From: Campylobacter sp. RM10537
Lineage (GTDB): Bacteria > Campylobacterota > Campylobacteria > Campylobacterales > Campylobacteraceae
DNA length: 64,000 nt
Reading direction: 5' to 3'
Assembly: GCF_022369435.1 (NCBI RefSeq)
Contig: NZ_CP059597.1
Span: 682,001 to 746,000 of the forward strand
The notes under the pieces are model-generated. The model did no database searches. It saw only the letters and a list, made by a program, of their open reading frames with translations, and was not told the DNA's origin. Shown here piece by piece: positions 7,795-16,363 of this stretch; the first letter of the stretch is position 1, and every line of letters begins with the position of its first letter. The translations under genes and the position numbers were made by a program.

Positions 7795-8964
7795 ATGCTA
7801 ACCAAAAGATCTCAAGTTTTAGAAGAATCAATCACTCTAGCTATAGCTTCTCTTGCAAATGAGCTAAAGGCTAAGGGTGAAGATATCATCAGTTTTTCAG
7901 CCGGAGAGCCTGATTTTGATACCCCAAAAGCCATAAAGAATGCTGCTATTGCCGCTATTGAAAAAGGTTGTGGAAAATATACGGCAGTTCCTGGCATTAA
8001 AGAAGTTTTAAAAGCTGTTCAAACTAAATTAAAAAAAGACAATGCTTTAGACTATGAAACAAGTGAAATTGTGATTAATGTCGGTGCTAAACATTCCCTT
8101 TTTCAATGCATAGAATGTTTAGTTGAAAAAGATGATGAAGTTATCATTCCTACGCCTTATTGGGTTAGTTATCCGGAAATGGTTAAATTTGCAGAAGGAA
8201 AACCCGTATTTATCGAAGGTTTAGAAGAAAATGGCTTTAAAATCACTGCTGAACAACTTCAAAAGGCCATAACTCCAAAAACAAAAGTTTTAATGCTAAA
8301 TTCCCCATCAAATCCCATAGGTTCAATTTATAGCAAAAAAGAACTTTTAGAGATTGCTGAAGTTTTAAAAAATACAAATATAGTAGTTTTAAGCGATGAA
8401 ATGTATGAAAAACTTCGTTATGATAATACCGAATTTATAGCATTTGCAAGCTTAAATGAAGATACTTTAAAACGTACAGTAACGATTAATGGGCTTAGTA
8501 AATGCGGTGCTATGCCTGGTTGGAGATTTGGTTATATGGCTAGCAAAAATAAGGCCTTAAATTCAGCTGTTAAAAGATTGCAAGGGCAAAGCACTTCTAA
8601 TATCTGTTCCATCACACAATACGCCGCCATTCCTGCACTTAATGGAGAATGCGATCAAGATATAGAAACTATGCGTCAAGCTTTTGAAAAGCGTCGTAAT
8701 ATAGCTTTAGATATCTTAGAAAAAATTCCAAATATTAGTTTTTACAAACCTGAAGGTGCGTTTTATCTTTTTATCAATATACAAAAAATTGAAAAAGATT
8801 CTATGAAATTTTGCAAAAAACTACTCGAGGAAGAAAAAGTAGCTGTTGTTCCAGGAGTTGGTTTTGGCATGGATGGATATTTTAGAATTTCTTATGCTAC
8901 AAGTGAAGATTTGATTAAAAAAGGTTTAGAAAGAATTGCGAAATTCGTAAAAAATTATCATTAA
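7795..8964 (+). CDS. aspB: Aspartate aminotransferase (class I PLP aminotransferase)
   Basis: The 389-residue enzyme is a class I/II aminotransferase, most like prokaryotic AspB, which moves amino groups between aspartate and 2-oxoglutarate. Visible signatures are SAGEPDFDTP near residue 36, NSPSNPIG, the PLP lysine in TINGLSKCGAMPGWRFGY, and FRISYATS near the C-terminus. The ATG follows AAAAAGGAAAGAT. A GATAAAAT −10-like box lies about 30 bases upstream. It is transcribed alone and converges on the cupin gene. Confidence 0.88.
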   Translation: MLTKRSQVLEESITLAIASLANELKAKGEDIISFSAGEPDFDTPKAIKNAAIAAIEKGCGKYTAVPGIKEVLKAVQTKLKKDNALDYETSEIVINVGAKHSLFQCIECLVEKDDEVIIPTPYWVSYPEMVKFAEGKPVFIEGLEENGFKITAEQLQKAITPKTKVLMLNSPSNPIGSIYSKKELLEIAEVLKNTNIVVLSDEMYEKLRYDNTEFIAFASLNEDTLKRTVTINGLSKCGAMPGWRFGYMASKNKALNSAVKRLQGQSTSNICSITQYAAIPALNGECDQDIETMRQAFEKRRNIALDILEKIPNISFYKPEGAFYLFINIQKIEKDSMKFCKKLLEEEKVAVVPGVGFGMDGYFRISYATSEDLIKKGLERIAKFVKNYH

Positions 8965-8974
8965 ATAAATATTG

Positions 8975-9007
8975 CAAATTTAACAAAATAAATTTTTGTT
9001 AAATTTG
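8975..9007. terminator. Bidirectional terminator between aspB and the cupin gene
   Basis: CAAATTTAACAAA (8975-8987) and its exact reverse complement TTTGTTAAATTTG (8995-9007) flank a 7-base loop between convergent genes. The second arm overlaps the stop codon and last codons of the minus-strand cupin gene. AT-rich stem, so moderate strength. Confidence 0.7.
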
Positions 9008-9352
9008 AACTTTAGGTTTTTTAAGGATAGTATTTATTCTTTGGATATTATCTGACTTGCTTAAACTAAGTCTTACTATAGAATCTTCCAATCCACCTAA
9101 AGAATGTGAAATATCAGCTTTTAAGCTTATCATATCTAAAGTATTTAGCTCTATTCTTTGATTTTGCACTTCAAACCAAATTTTACCGCTTAAAACTTGA
9201 ACATGAATGTCAAATGGAGCTTTATGCTCTCTCATGATACTATCTTTAGCAAGTAAGATTTGTATTTCTTTGCCTCTTTCATCATCGATTAAAACATTTA
9301 TTTTAACCTCTTTTGGACTAAAATTTGCCTTATTCCATTGAGTTATTTTCAT
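8999..9352 (-). CDS. Small single-domain cupin protein
   Basis: I choose the ATG at 9352 (MKITQWNKANF) because AAGGAG lies 7 bases upstream; a longer frame to 9397 only adds residues that overlap the upstream gene. The 117-residue product has a cupin beta-barrel pattern: REHKAPFDIHVQVLSGKIWFEVQNQRIELNTLDMISLKADISHSLG, read here in short pieces, gives the two cupin motifs with the H/E residues partly kept. Metal and ligand are unknown. It lies 10 bases downstream of the metallo-hydrolase gene and is probably co-transcribed with it. Confidence 0.7.
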   Translation of the reverse strand: MKITQWNKANFSPKEVKINVLIDDERGKEIQILLAKDSIMREHKAPFDIHVQVLSGKIWFEVQNQRIELNTLDMISLKADISHSLGGLEDSIVRLSLSKSDNIQRINTILKKPKVQI

Positions 9353-9362
9353 AAATTCTCCT

Positions 9363-10373
9363 TTATTGTCTCCACCAAAAATCCTGCTTAAACTCATCGC
9401 CTATTTTATAACTTTCTCCCATTTTTGGCGTTATAAAAGCTATATCAAGATTTTTATAAAGAAATTCTACAACCTCATTCCAAGCATGAGTTCCTGCTAA
9501 AAATCTTCCCCAATGTATAGGCATTAAAGCTTTTGCATTTAGATCTTTTGCTTCTTGTAAAATTTGATCTGGAAAAGAATGCGAAAAAGGCCAAGCTTTA
9601 TTAAATTGTCCGCTTTCAAGACAAACAAGATCAAATTCTTTAAAATATTCTCCAATTCTTTTAAAATGTGTAAAATATCCACCATCGCCACTAAAAAATA
9701 CTTTTTTATCTACGCTTTTAAATTCCATCACAAAAGAAGCCCAAAGGGTTTTATTTTTACCATCTCCACGACTAGAGCTATGTTGTGAAGGTGTTGCGAT
9801 GATATTTAAATCATTAAATGCAATGCCTTCCCACCAATCAAGCTCTATGATCTTTTTTTCACTCACTCCATAGCTTTTAAGATAATTTCCTACTTTTAAA
9901 GGTGTGATAAAAAATTTCGCTTTATCTTTTAAGGACTTTATGCTTTTTGCATCCAAATGATCAAAATGAGAATGCGTTATAATCACTGCAAAAATTTCAC
10001 TAAAATCATCCGCACTATAAACAGGAGCATTTTTAAAAGCACGGTTTATAAAAGAAAAAGGTGAAGCGTGAGTATTAAAAATAGGATCAATTAAAATTTT
10101 ATACTCTTTATAACTTACAAAAATCGAAGAATGCCCCAACCAAGTAATATGAGGTGAATTAAAATCGCTTAAATTGGGTTTATAAAAAGGAAGTTTAAAA
10201 GGAGCAATGGCATTTTTAGGGTAAAGAAAATAATACTTCAAAATTTCTTTAAAAGAAACCTTAAATCCCGCATGACTTTTGTTATTTTCATTTAGAAATA
10301 TTTCGTATTTGCCTTGCACTCTTTTAGCTTTGAGTCTTTCTTTGCCATCGCAAAGATCAAATTTATAATACAT
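9363..10373 (-). CDS. Metallo-beta-lactamase-fold hydrolase (UlaG/NAPE-PLD-like)
   Basis: The 336-residue protein has the metallo-hydrolase motif THSHFDHLD at residues 133-141, the preceding TWLGHSSIF (78-85) typical of the UlaG/NAPE-PLD-like branch, and downstream FSGDGG and MPIHWGRF segments that supply further metal ligands. Substrate is unknown. Its ATG lies 11 bases inside the end of hsdR (…GAACATGTATTATAA), so it may be translated by coupling to the restriction operon. Whether it belongs functionally to that operon or was merely placed behind it is unclear. Confidence 0.78.
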   Translation of the reverse strand: MYYKFDLCDGKERLKAKRVQGKYEIFLNENNKSHAGFKVSFKEILKYYFLYPKNAIAPFKLPFYKPNLSDFNSPHITWLGHSSIFVSYKEYKILIDPIFNTHASPFSFINRAFKNAPVYSADDFSEIFAVIITHSHFDHLDAKSIKSLKDKAKFFITPLKVGNYLKSYGVSEKKIIELDWWEGIAFNDLNIIATPSQHSSSRGDGKNKTLWASFVMEFKSVDKKVFFSGDGGYFTHFKRIGEYFKEFDLVCLESGQFNKAWPFSHSFPDQILQEAKDLNAKALMPIHWGRFLAGTHAWNEVVEFLYKNLDIAFITPKMGESYKIGDEFKQDFWWRQ

Positions 10374-13296
10374 GTTCTTTAATTTCTTCGCGGATCATAT
10401 TAAACATTTTATTTATAATCTTATCTTTAAAATTGGAATTATTGTTAAATTCATTGAAAAAAACCGAATTTAAAAACAAGACCTTTTGAAATTGTTCATT
10501 AAAAATTTCTTTAAATCTAATATGAGCATTTTGGATATCTGCGGATTTTAAAGAATTGCGATCTTCTTCATTTTCTACAATTTTATTTTTAATATTATAA
10601 AGAATTTCTGCTCTTTCATTTTCTTCTTTAAAATTTATACCGCCTTGCTTGGTATTGAATTCTTTTATAATATTAAGAAGTTCTTCTAATTGACTTTGAG
10701 GTTTATTGGAAGTATTAAGCATGTTAGGCTTTAGTTCTCCATTGCCTTTTAAAATGATATCTTTGGTTGCTTCAAGCTCTATGCGATAAGCTTCTAAGCT
10801 TATATTATCTAAAATTTCACCCATAGCTTGTGCTTTTGGTAAGATGATCTTAGAAATAAGTTTTTTAAGTAAGATATTAAGTTTTTCTAATTCACTATCT
10901 TCATAAGGCAAAACTTGCGCAAGAAAAGAATATGCATTGATGTATTTTTTTGCTTTATTGTAAAAATCTATTTTTACTTCTTCATCTTTTGCATTAAAAC
11001 GCATTATCATTTGATCTAATTTAGCATGGATGATATTTTCTCTTTCTTTTCTTAAAATAGCACTAGCAAAATCGTCAATTTCTATCTGAGTATAAATTTC
11101 ATAGCTATTGAGCTCTGCTTTAAGATCATAAATTTTATCCTCACTATCTATATCTTTAAATAAATAAGTTTGTTCATAAAAAACACTAAAAGATTTTTCT
11201 ATATCTTCATGAGTATTGACAAAATCTAAAACAAAAGTATCAAATTTATTTTGGCAAATTCTATTAAGCCTTGATAAGGTTTGAACGGCACTGATTCCAC
11301 TTAAGGCTTTATCAACATACATTGTATGCAAAAGCGGTTCATCAAATCCGGTTTGATACTTTTGTGCAACGATTAAAAAACGATACTCATCTTTTTTAAA
11401 TTCTTCTTTTAAGATAGATTCTGAAAAACCATTTAAAGAACTTTCGCTATAAGTTTCACCTTCAAAATTTAAATCCCCAGAAAAAGCTACTATGGCTTTA
11501 AATTGAGGATAATATTGGCTTAAATACCTTTTAAAAGTCAAATAATACTTCACAGCATTTTCTCTTGAGCTAGTAACAACCATAGCTTTTGCTTTTGCTG
11601 CGATCTTTTTAAAGCTATTTTGAAAGAAATGCTCGATCATGATTTTTGACTTTTCTTCTATGGCTTCGATATTGCCTTGCACATAGGCTTTTAATTTTGC
11701 ATTGGCTCGTTTTTTATCGTATTTTGGATTTTCATTTGTATTTGATACGATTTTATAGTAACTTTTATAAGTGGTGTATCCTTTAAGCACATCAAGTATA
11801 AACTTCTCTTCTATAGCTTGTTTCATAGGATAAAGATGAAAAGGAATAAATTGTTTAATGCCATCAACCATACAAGCATTTCCAAACATTTCTAAAGTTG
11901 TTGATTTTGGTGTCGCTGTAAATGCAAAATATGATGCGTTAGGTTGAAATTTTTTACTTTTGATAAGCTCGATAATCTCATCTTCTAAATTCTCATTTTC
12001 TTCAGCACTTTTGCTTCTAATAACCTCTGACATTTTTTCTGTATTTTTTCCACCTTGGCTAGAATGTGCTTCATCGATGATAATGGCAAAATTTTTATCT
12101 TTAAATTCTTTGACTTCATCTAAGATATATGGAAATTTTTGAATAGTAGTGATGATGATCTTTTTACCCTCTTCTAAGGCACTTTTAAGCTGTTTGCTTC
12201 CTTGTGTTATCGCCTCTACTACGCCTTGTTTGTTTTCAAAAGTTTTGATCGTGTCTTGAATTTGTCGATCAAGAATTTTTCTATCAGTTACTACTATGGT
12301 AGTATCAAAAACATTTTTTAATTTCTCATTTTGCATTCTATGTAAGCTTACAAGATTGTGTGCAAGCCAAGCTATAGAATTACTCTTTCCACTTCCTGCA
12401 CTGTGTTGGATCAAGTAGCGTTTTCCTACTCCATTTTCTTTAAGATCTTTAAGCAGTTTTTTAACAAGATCAAATTGATGATATCGAGGAAATATTATTG
12501 CATCTTTATCTTTTAAAATTTGCGCAAAATTAAAAAACAAATCCATTAAAGTATCTTTTTTAAAGATCTCTTCCCATAAATATGCCGTTTTCATCCCTTC
12601 ACTTGGCGGGTTACCAGCTCCGCTTGGTAGCCCTATTTTACCGCTTGAGTTATTTAATCCGCGATTGAAAGGTAAAAATTTCGTAGCATTTTTTTGTAGC
12701 TTAGTGCTCATATAACAAAGATCACTATCTAGAGCAAAATGTATGATAGAATGACTAAATATAGGCTCTTTTGGATCCCTATCTTCTTTGTATTGATTTA
12801 TAGCATCATATACATTTTGTCCGGTAAGGTAATTTTTAAGTTCTAAGGTGATGATGGGTAGGCCGTTTAAAAATATCACCATATCGAGTGAGTTTTTATT
12901 GTAAGTGCTATAATACAATTGACGAACAACCGAAAAAATATTTTGTGTATAATTATACAAACTTTGCTCATTTGCATCGGTATTTGGCTTTGAAAAGGCT
13001 AGATGGATTTTTACCCCTTTGATCTCTACATAAGTTTGCAAAGCTTTAAGCATACCTTGATTTTGAATTTGTGAAGAAACACGCTTATAAATTTCTTTTT
13101 TATAGTCTTCACCTAAACGCTTTTTAAGCTCTTCTAATGCTTTATTTTGCGTAGCTTGTAAAAATTTTTCAAAAAGCTCTACATCAAGACTTAAATTTTT
13201 ATCATAATCTTGAGAGCTTCTTTTTATATAGCCATTTTGGTTTATCAGGTATGATTCTATAAATTCTTCAAAATCTTTTTCTTGGTAATTAGTCAT
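10363..13296 (-). CDS. hsdR: Type I restriction enzyme, R subunit
   Basis: The 977-residue motor-nuclease subunit cleaves unmodified DNA after ATP-driven translocation. The N-terminal PD-(D/E)XK nuclease is seen as D138, E152 and K154 (DMVIFLNG…LELKN). Helicase motifs follow: Walker A GSGKS at 301-305, DEAH at 408-411, FAFTATPK, and the late motif QTGFDEPLLHTMYVDK with QTLSRLNR. Length is normal for the family and no frame disruption is visible. AAGGAT precedes the ATG; the ATPase/TOPRIM gene ends 15 bases upstream. Confidence 0.93.
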   Translation of the reverse strand: MTNYQEKDFEEFIESYLINQNGYIKRSSQDYDKNLSLDVELFEKFLQATQNKALEELKKRLGEDYKKEIYKRVSSQIQNQGMLKALQTYVEIKGVKIHLAFSKPNTDANEQSLYNYTQNIFSVVRQLYYSTYNKNSLDMVIFLNGLPIITLELKNYLTGQNVYDAINQYKEDRDPKEPIFSHSIIHFALDSDLCYMSTKLQKNATKFLPFNRGLNNSSGKIGLPSGAGNPPSEGMKTAYLWEEIFKKDTLMDLFFNFAQILKDKDAIIFPRYHQFDLVKKLLKDLKENGVGKRYLIQHSAGSGKSNSIAWLAHNLVSLHRMQNEKLKNVFDTTIVVTDRKILDRQIQDTIKTFENKQGVVEAITQGSKQLKSALEEGKKIIITTIQKFPYILDEVKEFKDKNFAIIIDEAHSSQGGKNTEKMSEVIRSKSAEENENLEDEIIELIKSKKFQPNASYFAFTATPKSTTLEMFGNACMVDGIKQFIPFHLYPMKQAIEEKFILDVLKGYTTYKSYYKIVSNTNENPKYDKKRANAKLKAYVQGNIEAIEEKSKIMIEHFFQNSFKKIAAKAKAMVVTSSRENAVKYYLTFKRYLSQYYPQFKAIVAFSGDLNFEGETYSESSLNGFSESILKEEFKKDEYRFLIVAQKYQTGFDEPLLHTMYVDKALSGISAVQTLSRLNRICQNKFDTFVLDFVNTHEDIEKSFSVFYEQTYLFKDIDSEDKIYDLKAELNSYEIYTQIEIDDFASAILRKERENIIHAKLDQMIMRFNAKDEEVKIDFYNKAKKYINAYSFLAQVLPYEDSELEKLNILLKKLISKIILPKAQAMGEILDNISLEAYRIELEATKDIILKGNGELKPNMLNTSNKPQSQLEELLNIIKEFNTKQGGINFKEENERAEILYNIKNKIVENEEDRNSLKSADIQNAHIRFKEIFNEQFQKVLFLNSVFFNEFNNNSNFKDKIINKMFNMIREEIKEHVL

Positions 13297-13311
13297 TGTT
13301 AATCCTTAAAC

Positions 13312-15030
13312 TTATTTTTCTAAAAACTCATCAATAATTTTTAAAATTACCTTAAAATTTTCAAAATCTTCTTCTGTTCCATGTTTGCAAATCCAATCGC
13401 ACATTTCTTGTTTATTATTTATTTGACGATTTATGATTTTATCATTATTTTTTATGATGCTAATGGTGTCATTTTGATTATGTTTTTCTAAGAATTTTTC
13501 AAACAAATCACACTTAAAAAGATTTTCTATTCCTTTATTGAAAAAATTTCCTTCAAAAAGTGGCATTTTATTAATTCTTAGTTTTTTTCCAATCCATCTT
13601 TTTTGAGCTTTATTTTCTTCTGGATCATGCAATATTAAAACTTTATTTTTTAAAAAATTTTGATTAGCTTCTAAAAATTTTTCCGCACCAAAAAGTGCCT
13701 TATTATTTGAATTTTTAGCACCATTTTTATTTTCAAATCCAATTTGTTCTATCTCTATTTTTTCACTTAAATCATTTCTATTAAAAATTTCAATTGCTTT
13801 TTTAATATATTTAACATCGGTTTTACCCTCCACAAAAACTATAGGTTTTTGCATAGATTTTATTTTATTATTTATATCTTCTTCAAAAGTCTTTGTTTTT
13901 GTAAATGCTTCGTAAGCTTTTTGAAATTCACTAAATCTTTCCGCACTTATCCTTATGCCACTTGGCATTTCAAGCAAATCAAAACCATCATCTTTAAATT
14001 CTTTTTGCATACCTAAAACAAAAAGCGGAGAATGAGTTGTGATAATAAATTGAATTTTTGGAAATAATTTAATTAAACTAGGTAAAACTTCACTTTGCAA
14101 ATTACTATGTAAATGCACATCAATTTCATCGATAGCAACTATCCCTTCAAGTTGATCAATGCTTTTATTAGATGAATCTGTATGTCTTACGATATTGATA
14201 AACAAATTTAAAAGTGTGAGCTCTCCTAAAGAAAGTTGTTTGATATTCTTTAGAAAAAATTCTTGATTTTTACGAATTGCAATTCTACTATTGAAATTTC
14301 TAGGACCTATACTAAAATGTAAAGCTTCATCTTGCTTAATTTCTTGTAAAATTTTATTGATTGCTTGCCATATATTCTCATCTTTTCCATTTTGAGCCAT
14401 TATATCTAAGACTATATCCAAGATATAAGAATAATTTTTTTCAACTGAAGTTACGATTTCTAATTCTTTATTATACACATCATTATAAAATTTTTTTTCT
14501 TTGAAATTTACATCAAAATTCGGATTTTTCCAAAAAGGTTCTTCATATCTATTTGCAGGTTGGTAATAATGTGCTTGAGTATGCCATTCTTGTCGCAATT
14601 TTTCTATGCTATTTGCATCAAAATAAGTAGTTTCTTTACCAAACTTTGTTTCTAAATTAAAAGAGCAAAAATTTTTAATATCATCAGTATCACAATTAAC
14701 ATAATCTATATATTCTATAGGTTTTTCTATATTTTTACTTTTATATTTTATTATTGCAAAGCCTTTATCCTCATTAAAACTAAGATTTAAACCGCCATTT
14801 ATTTTATAAAATTTTCTATTAGCATTTTCCATCTTAGCAACATTATTAAACAATTTAGCGACAATTTCATAAAAACTATCTATAACATTTGAAAGCAAAG
14901 TAGTCTTACCACTCCCATTTTTACCGACAATTACTATAGGTTTTGGATTTCCTTCTTCAGTGAAACTAGCAGTAAATTCAAGATTTTTTATAGCAGAGAT
15001 ATTTTTAACAATCATTTTTTCTAAATACAT
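13312..15030 (-). CDS. OLD-like ABC-ATPase with C-terminal TOPRIM-like domain, inside hsd operon
   Basis: The 572-residue protein has an ABC-type ATPase split by a helical insert: Walker A GKNGSGKT (36-43), signature LSLGE (266-270), Walker B VAIDEID (298-304) and the H-loop region TTHSP (331-335). After residue 395 comes a TOPRIM-like domain: IVFVEGKTDV (E401) and VLILHDPEE (D469, with the usual second Asp replaced by Pro-Glu). This is the layout of OLD-family and GajA-type nucleases and of fused ATPase-DUF4435 proteins. No UvrD-like GajB partner is next to it. It sits 10 bases after hsdS and 15 before hsdR, with a strong AAGGAG site. Inference: an additional phage-defence effector or a regulator tied to the restriction system. 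Nuclease activity is uncertain. Confidence 0.75.
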   Translation of the reverse strand: MYLEKMIVKNISAIKNLEFTASFTEEGNPKPIVIVGKNGSGKTTLLSNVIDSFYEIVAKLFNNVAKMENANRKFYKINGGLNLSFNEDKGFAIIKYKSKNIEKPIEYIDYVNCDTDDIKNFCSFNLETKFGKETTYFDANSIEKLRQEWHTQAHYYQPANRYEEPFWKNPNFDVNFKEKKFYNDVYNKELEIVTSVEKNYSYILDIVLDIMAQNGKDENIWQAINKILQEIKQDEALHFSIGPRNFNSRIAIRKNQEFFLKNIKQLSLGELTLLNLFINIVRHTDSSNKSIDQLEGIVAIDEIDVHLHSNLQSEVLPSLIKLFPKIQFIITTHSPLFVLGMQKEFKDDGFDLLEMPSGIRISAERFSEFQKAYEAFTKTKTFEEDINNKIKSMQKPIVFVEGKTDVKYIKKAIEIFNRNDLSEKIEIEQIGFENKNGAKNSNNKALFGAEKFLEANQNFLKNKVLILHDPEENKAQKRWIGKKLRINKMPLFEGNFFNKGIENLFKCDLFEKFLEKHNQNDTISIIKNNDKIINRQINNKQEMCDWICKHGTEEDFENFKVILKIIDEFLEK

Positions 15031-15040
15031 CTTTTCTCCT

Positions 15041-16363
15041 TTACTTTAAATCCATTCTGCCGCAGACGGCTTCGTTTATGAGTGTGGTTTTGTATTCTTT
15101 TATGAGTTCGATTTGCTTTTTGATTTTTGTTATAAGAGAGTCGATTTTTTCGCATTTTTCATCTAAGAAATTTGCGATTTGCTCTTGCTCTTTTAATGGT
15201 GGGATAGGAATTTTGATATCTTTTAAATTTGAAGCATATATATGAACTATAATTTCCCCTTTAGAGTCAATACCTTTTAAAGATTTAACATATTTTGTAT
15301 TTAACGCATAAGAAAGAAATAAAGCATTATTTTTCTTTTGTCTAAAAATAATCACATCTCCACCCGCAAATGCTTTTTCTTTGCCTAGATAAACAATATT
15401 TTTTCCTATATCTTCTTTAGTTTCCCCTGAACCGGCAAAAAGAATATCTCCATTATGTATAGATGTTATATTTTGTGCTGTTTCTGTAGAAATTCTAGAT
15501 TTTAAAGCTGTGGTGCTGATTTCATACTTTGTATAAATATCTCCATAATGAATAGCAGGCTCCCCATCTTCGATTAAATCTTGTCGTGATATTCCATTTC
15601 CTTTAAGAAATATTCCAAAATTTGCAAGTCTAACCATTTCCCAATGTTCTGGAATTTCGCCAAGCCATTCTATACCGCTGTTTTTTAATTTTACATTTTT
15701 ATCAAGCCCTTTGGTGATGGTTTCATTTATCAAGGCTTGTTTTTGTTCTTGCAAAAGCGAGAGGAGTTTTTCTTTTTTCTCTATAAAATTTTGGATTTTT
15801 TCGCATTTTTCATCCAAGAAATTTGCGATTTGCTCTTGCTCTTTTAATGGCGGAAGTATTAATGGAATATCTAAAAGATGTTCTTGTCTTAAATTAATTC
15901 TCGTAAAACCACTGCAATTGGATAGAAAATATCTCTTATAAGTTAAGCTGATGAAAATATAATTTAAAAATAAGGGATAAGCCGATTTTTCAACCCTAAA
16001 TCCCTTGCAAAAAGTATTTAAATAAACTTCTTTATCATCTAAATAAATAGCGGTTTTTCCGATATCATCAAATGTTTCGCTAGTCTGTAGAAATAAAATA
16101 TCATTTTTCAATACTTTATTTTGAGTTTCCAAATCACCTATGCTTACATATTCCATTTTATTTGAATCAATTATTATATTATTGCATACATTTGTAAAAG
16201 TGATATAAGGCTTAAATCCTTTTTGATATTCTCGATTAAAATCTTTGGCAGTTTTGCCCGTAAGTCCTCCAAAAATATATCCTACATAACGTAATCTTTT
16301 TATCTCCCAATGTTCTGGAATTTCGCCAAGCCATTCTATGCCGCTATTTTTTAAATTTTTCAT
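15041..16363 (-). CDS. hsdS: Type I restriction-modification specificity subunit with two TRDs
   Basis: The 440-residue subunit recognises a bipartite DNA target. It is built as two similar halves: each begins with KNSGIEWLGEIPEHWE (about residues 4-19 and 226-241), followed by a variable target-recognition domain and a conserved helical spacer starting PPLKEQEQIANFLDEKCEKI (about 171-190 and 391-410). The two variable domains differ clearly. The gene is intact. It overlaps hsdM by four bases (ATGA). Confidence 0.92.
   Translation of the reverse strand: MKNLKNSGIEWLGEIPEHWEIKRLRYVGYIFGGLTGKTAKDFNREYQKGFKPYITFTNVCNNIIIDSNKMEYVSIGDLETQNKVLKNDILFLQTSETFDDIGKTAIYLDDKEVYLNTFCKGFRVEKSAYPLFLNYIFISLTYKRYFLSNCSGFTRINLRQEHLLDIPLILPPLKEQEQIANFLDEKCEKIQNFIEKKEKLLSLLQEQKQALINETITKGLDKNVKLKNSGIEWLGEIPEHWEMVRLANFGIFLKGNGISRQDLIEDGEPAIHYGDIYTKYEISTTALKSRISTETAQNITSIHNGDILFAGSGETKEDIGKNIVYLGKEKAFAGGDVIIFRQKKNNALFLSYALNTKYVKSLKGIDSKGEIIVHIYASNLKDIKIPIPPLKEQEQIANFLDEKCEKIDSLITKIKKQIELIKEYKTTLINEAVCGRMDLK
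15147..15849. repeat. Direct repeats in hsdS encoding the conserved spacer helices
   Basis: About 50 bases at 15147-15195 (TCGCATTTTTCATCTAAGAA…) recur at 15800-15849 with one substitution seen in the compared stretch. They encode the FLDEKCEKI-type segment of each half of HsdS. Such repeats allow recombination that swaps or deletes target-recognition domains. Confidence 0.8.
15650..16354. repeat. Direct repeats in hsdS encoding the start of each half
   Basis: About 42 bases near 15650-15691 recur near 16313-16354 with two substitutions. They encode NSGIEWLGEIPEHWE at the start of each half-subunit. Together with the spacer repeats they bracket both variable domains. Confidence 0.8.

Noticed and set aside
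13312-15030. Calling the ATPase/TOPRIM protein a Gabija GajA
   Set aside because: No GajB helicase is adjacent and the TOPRIM DxD is altered, so only an OLD-like architecture can be claimed.
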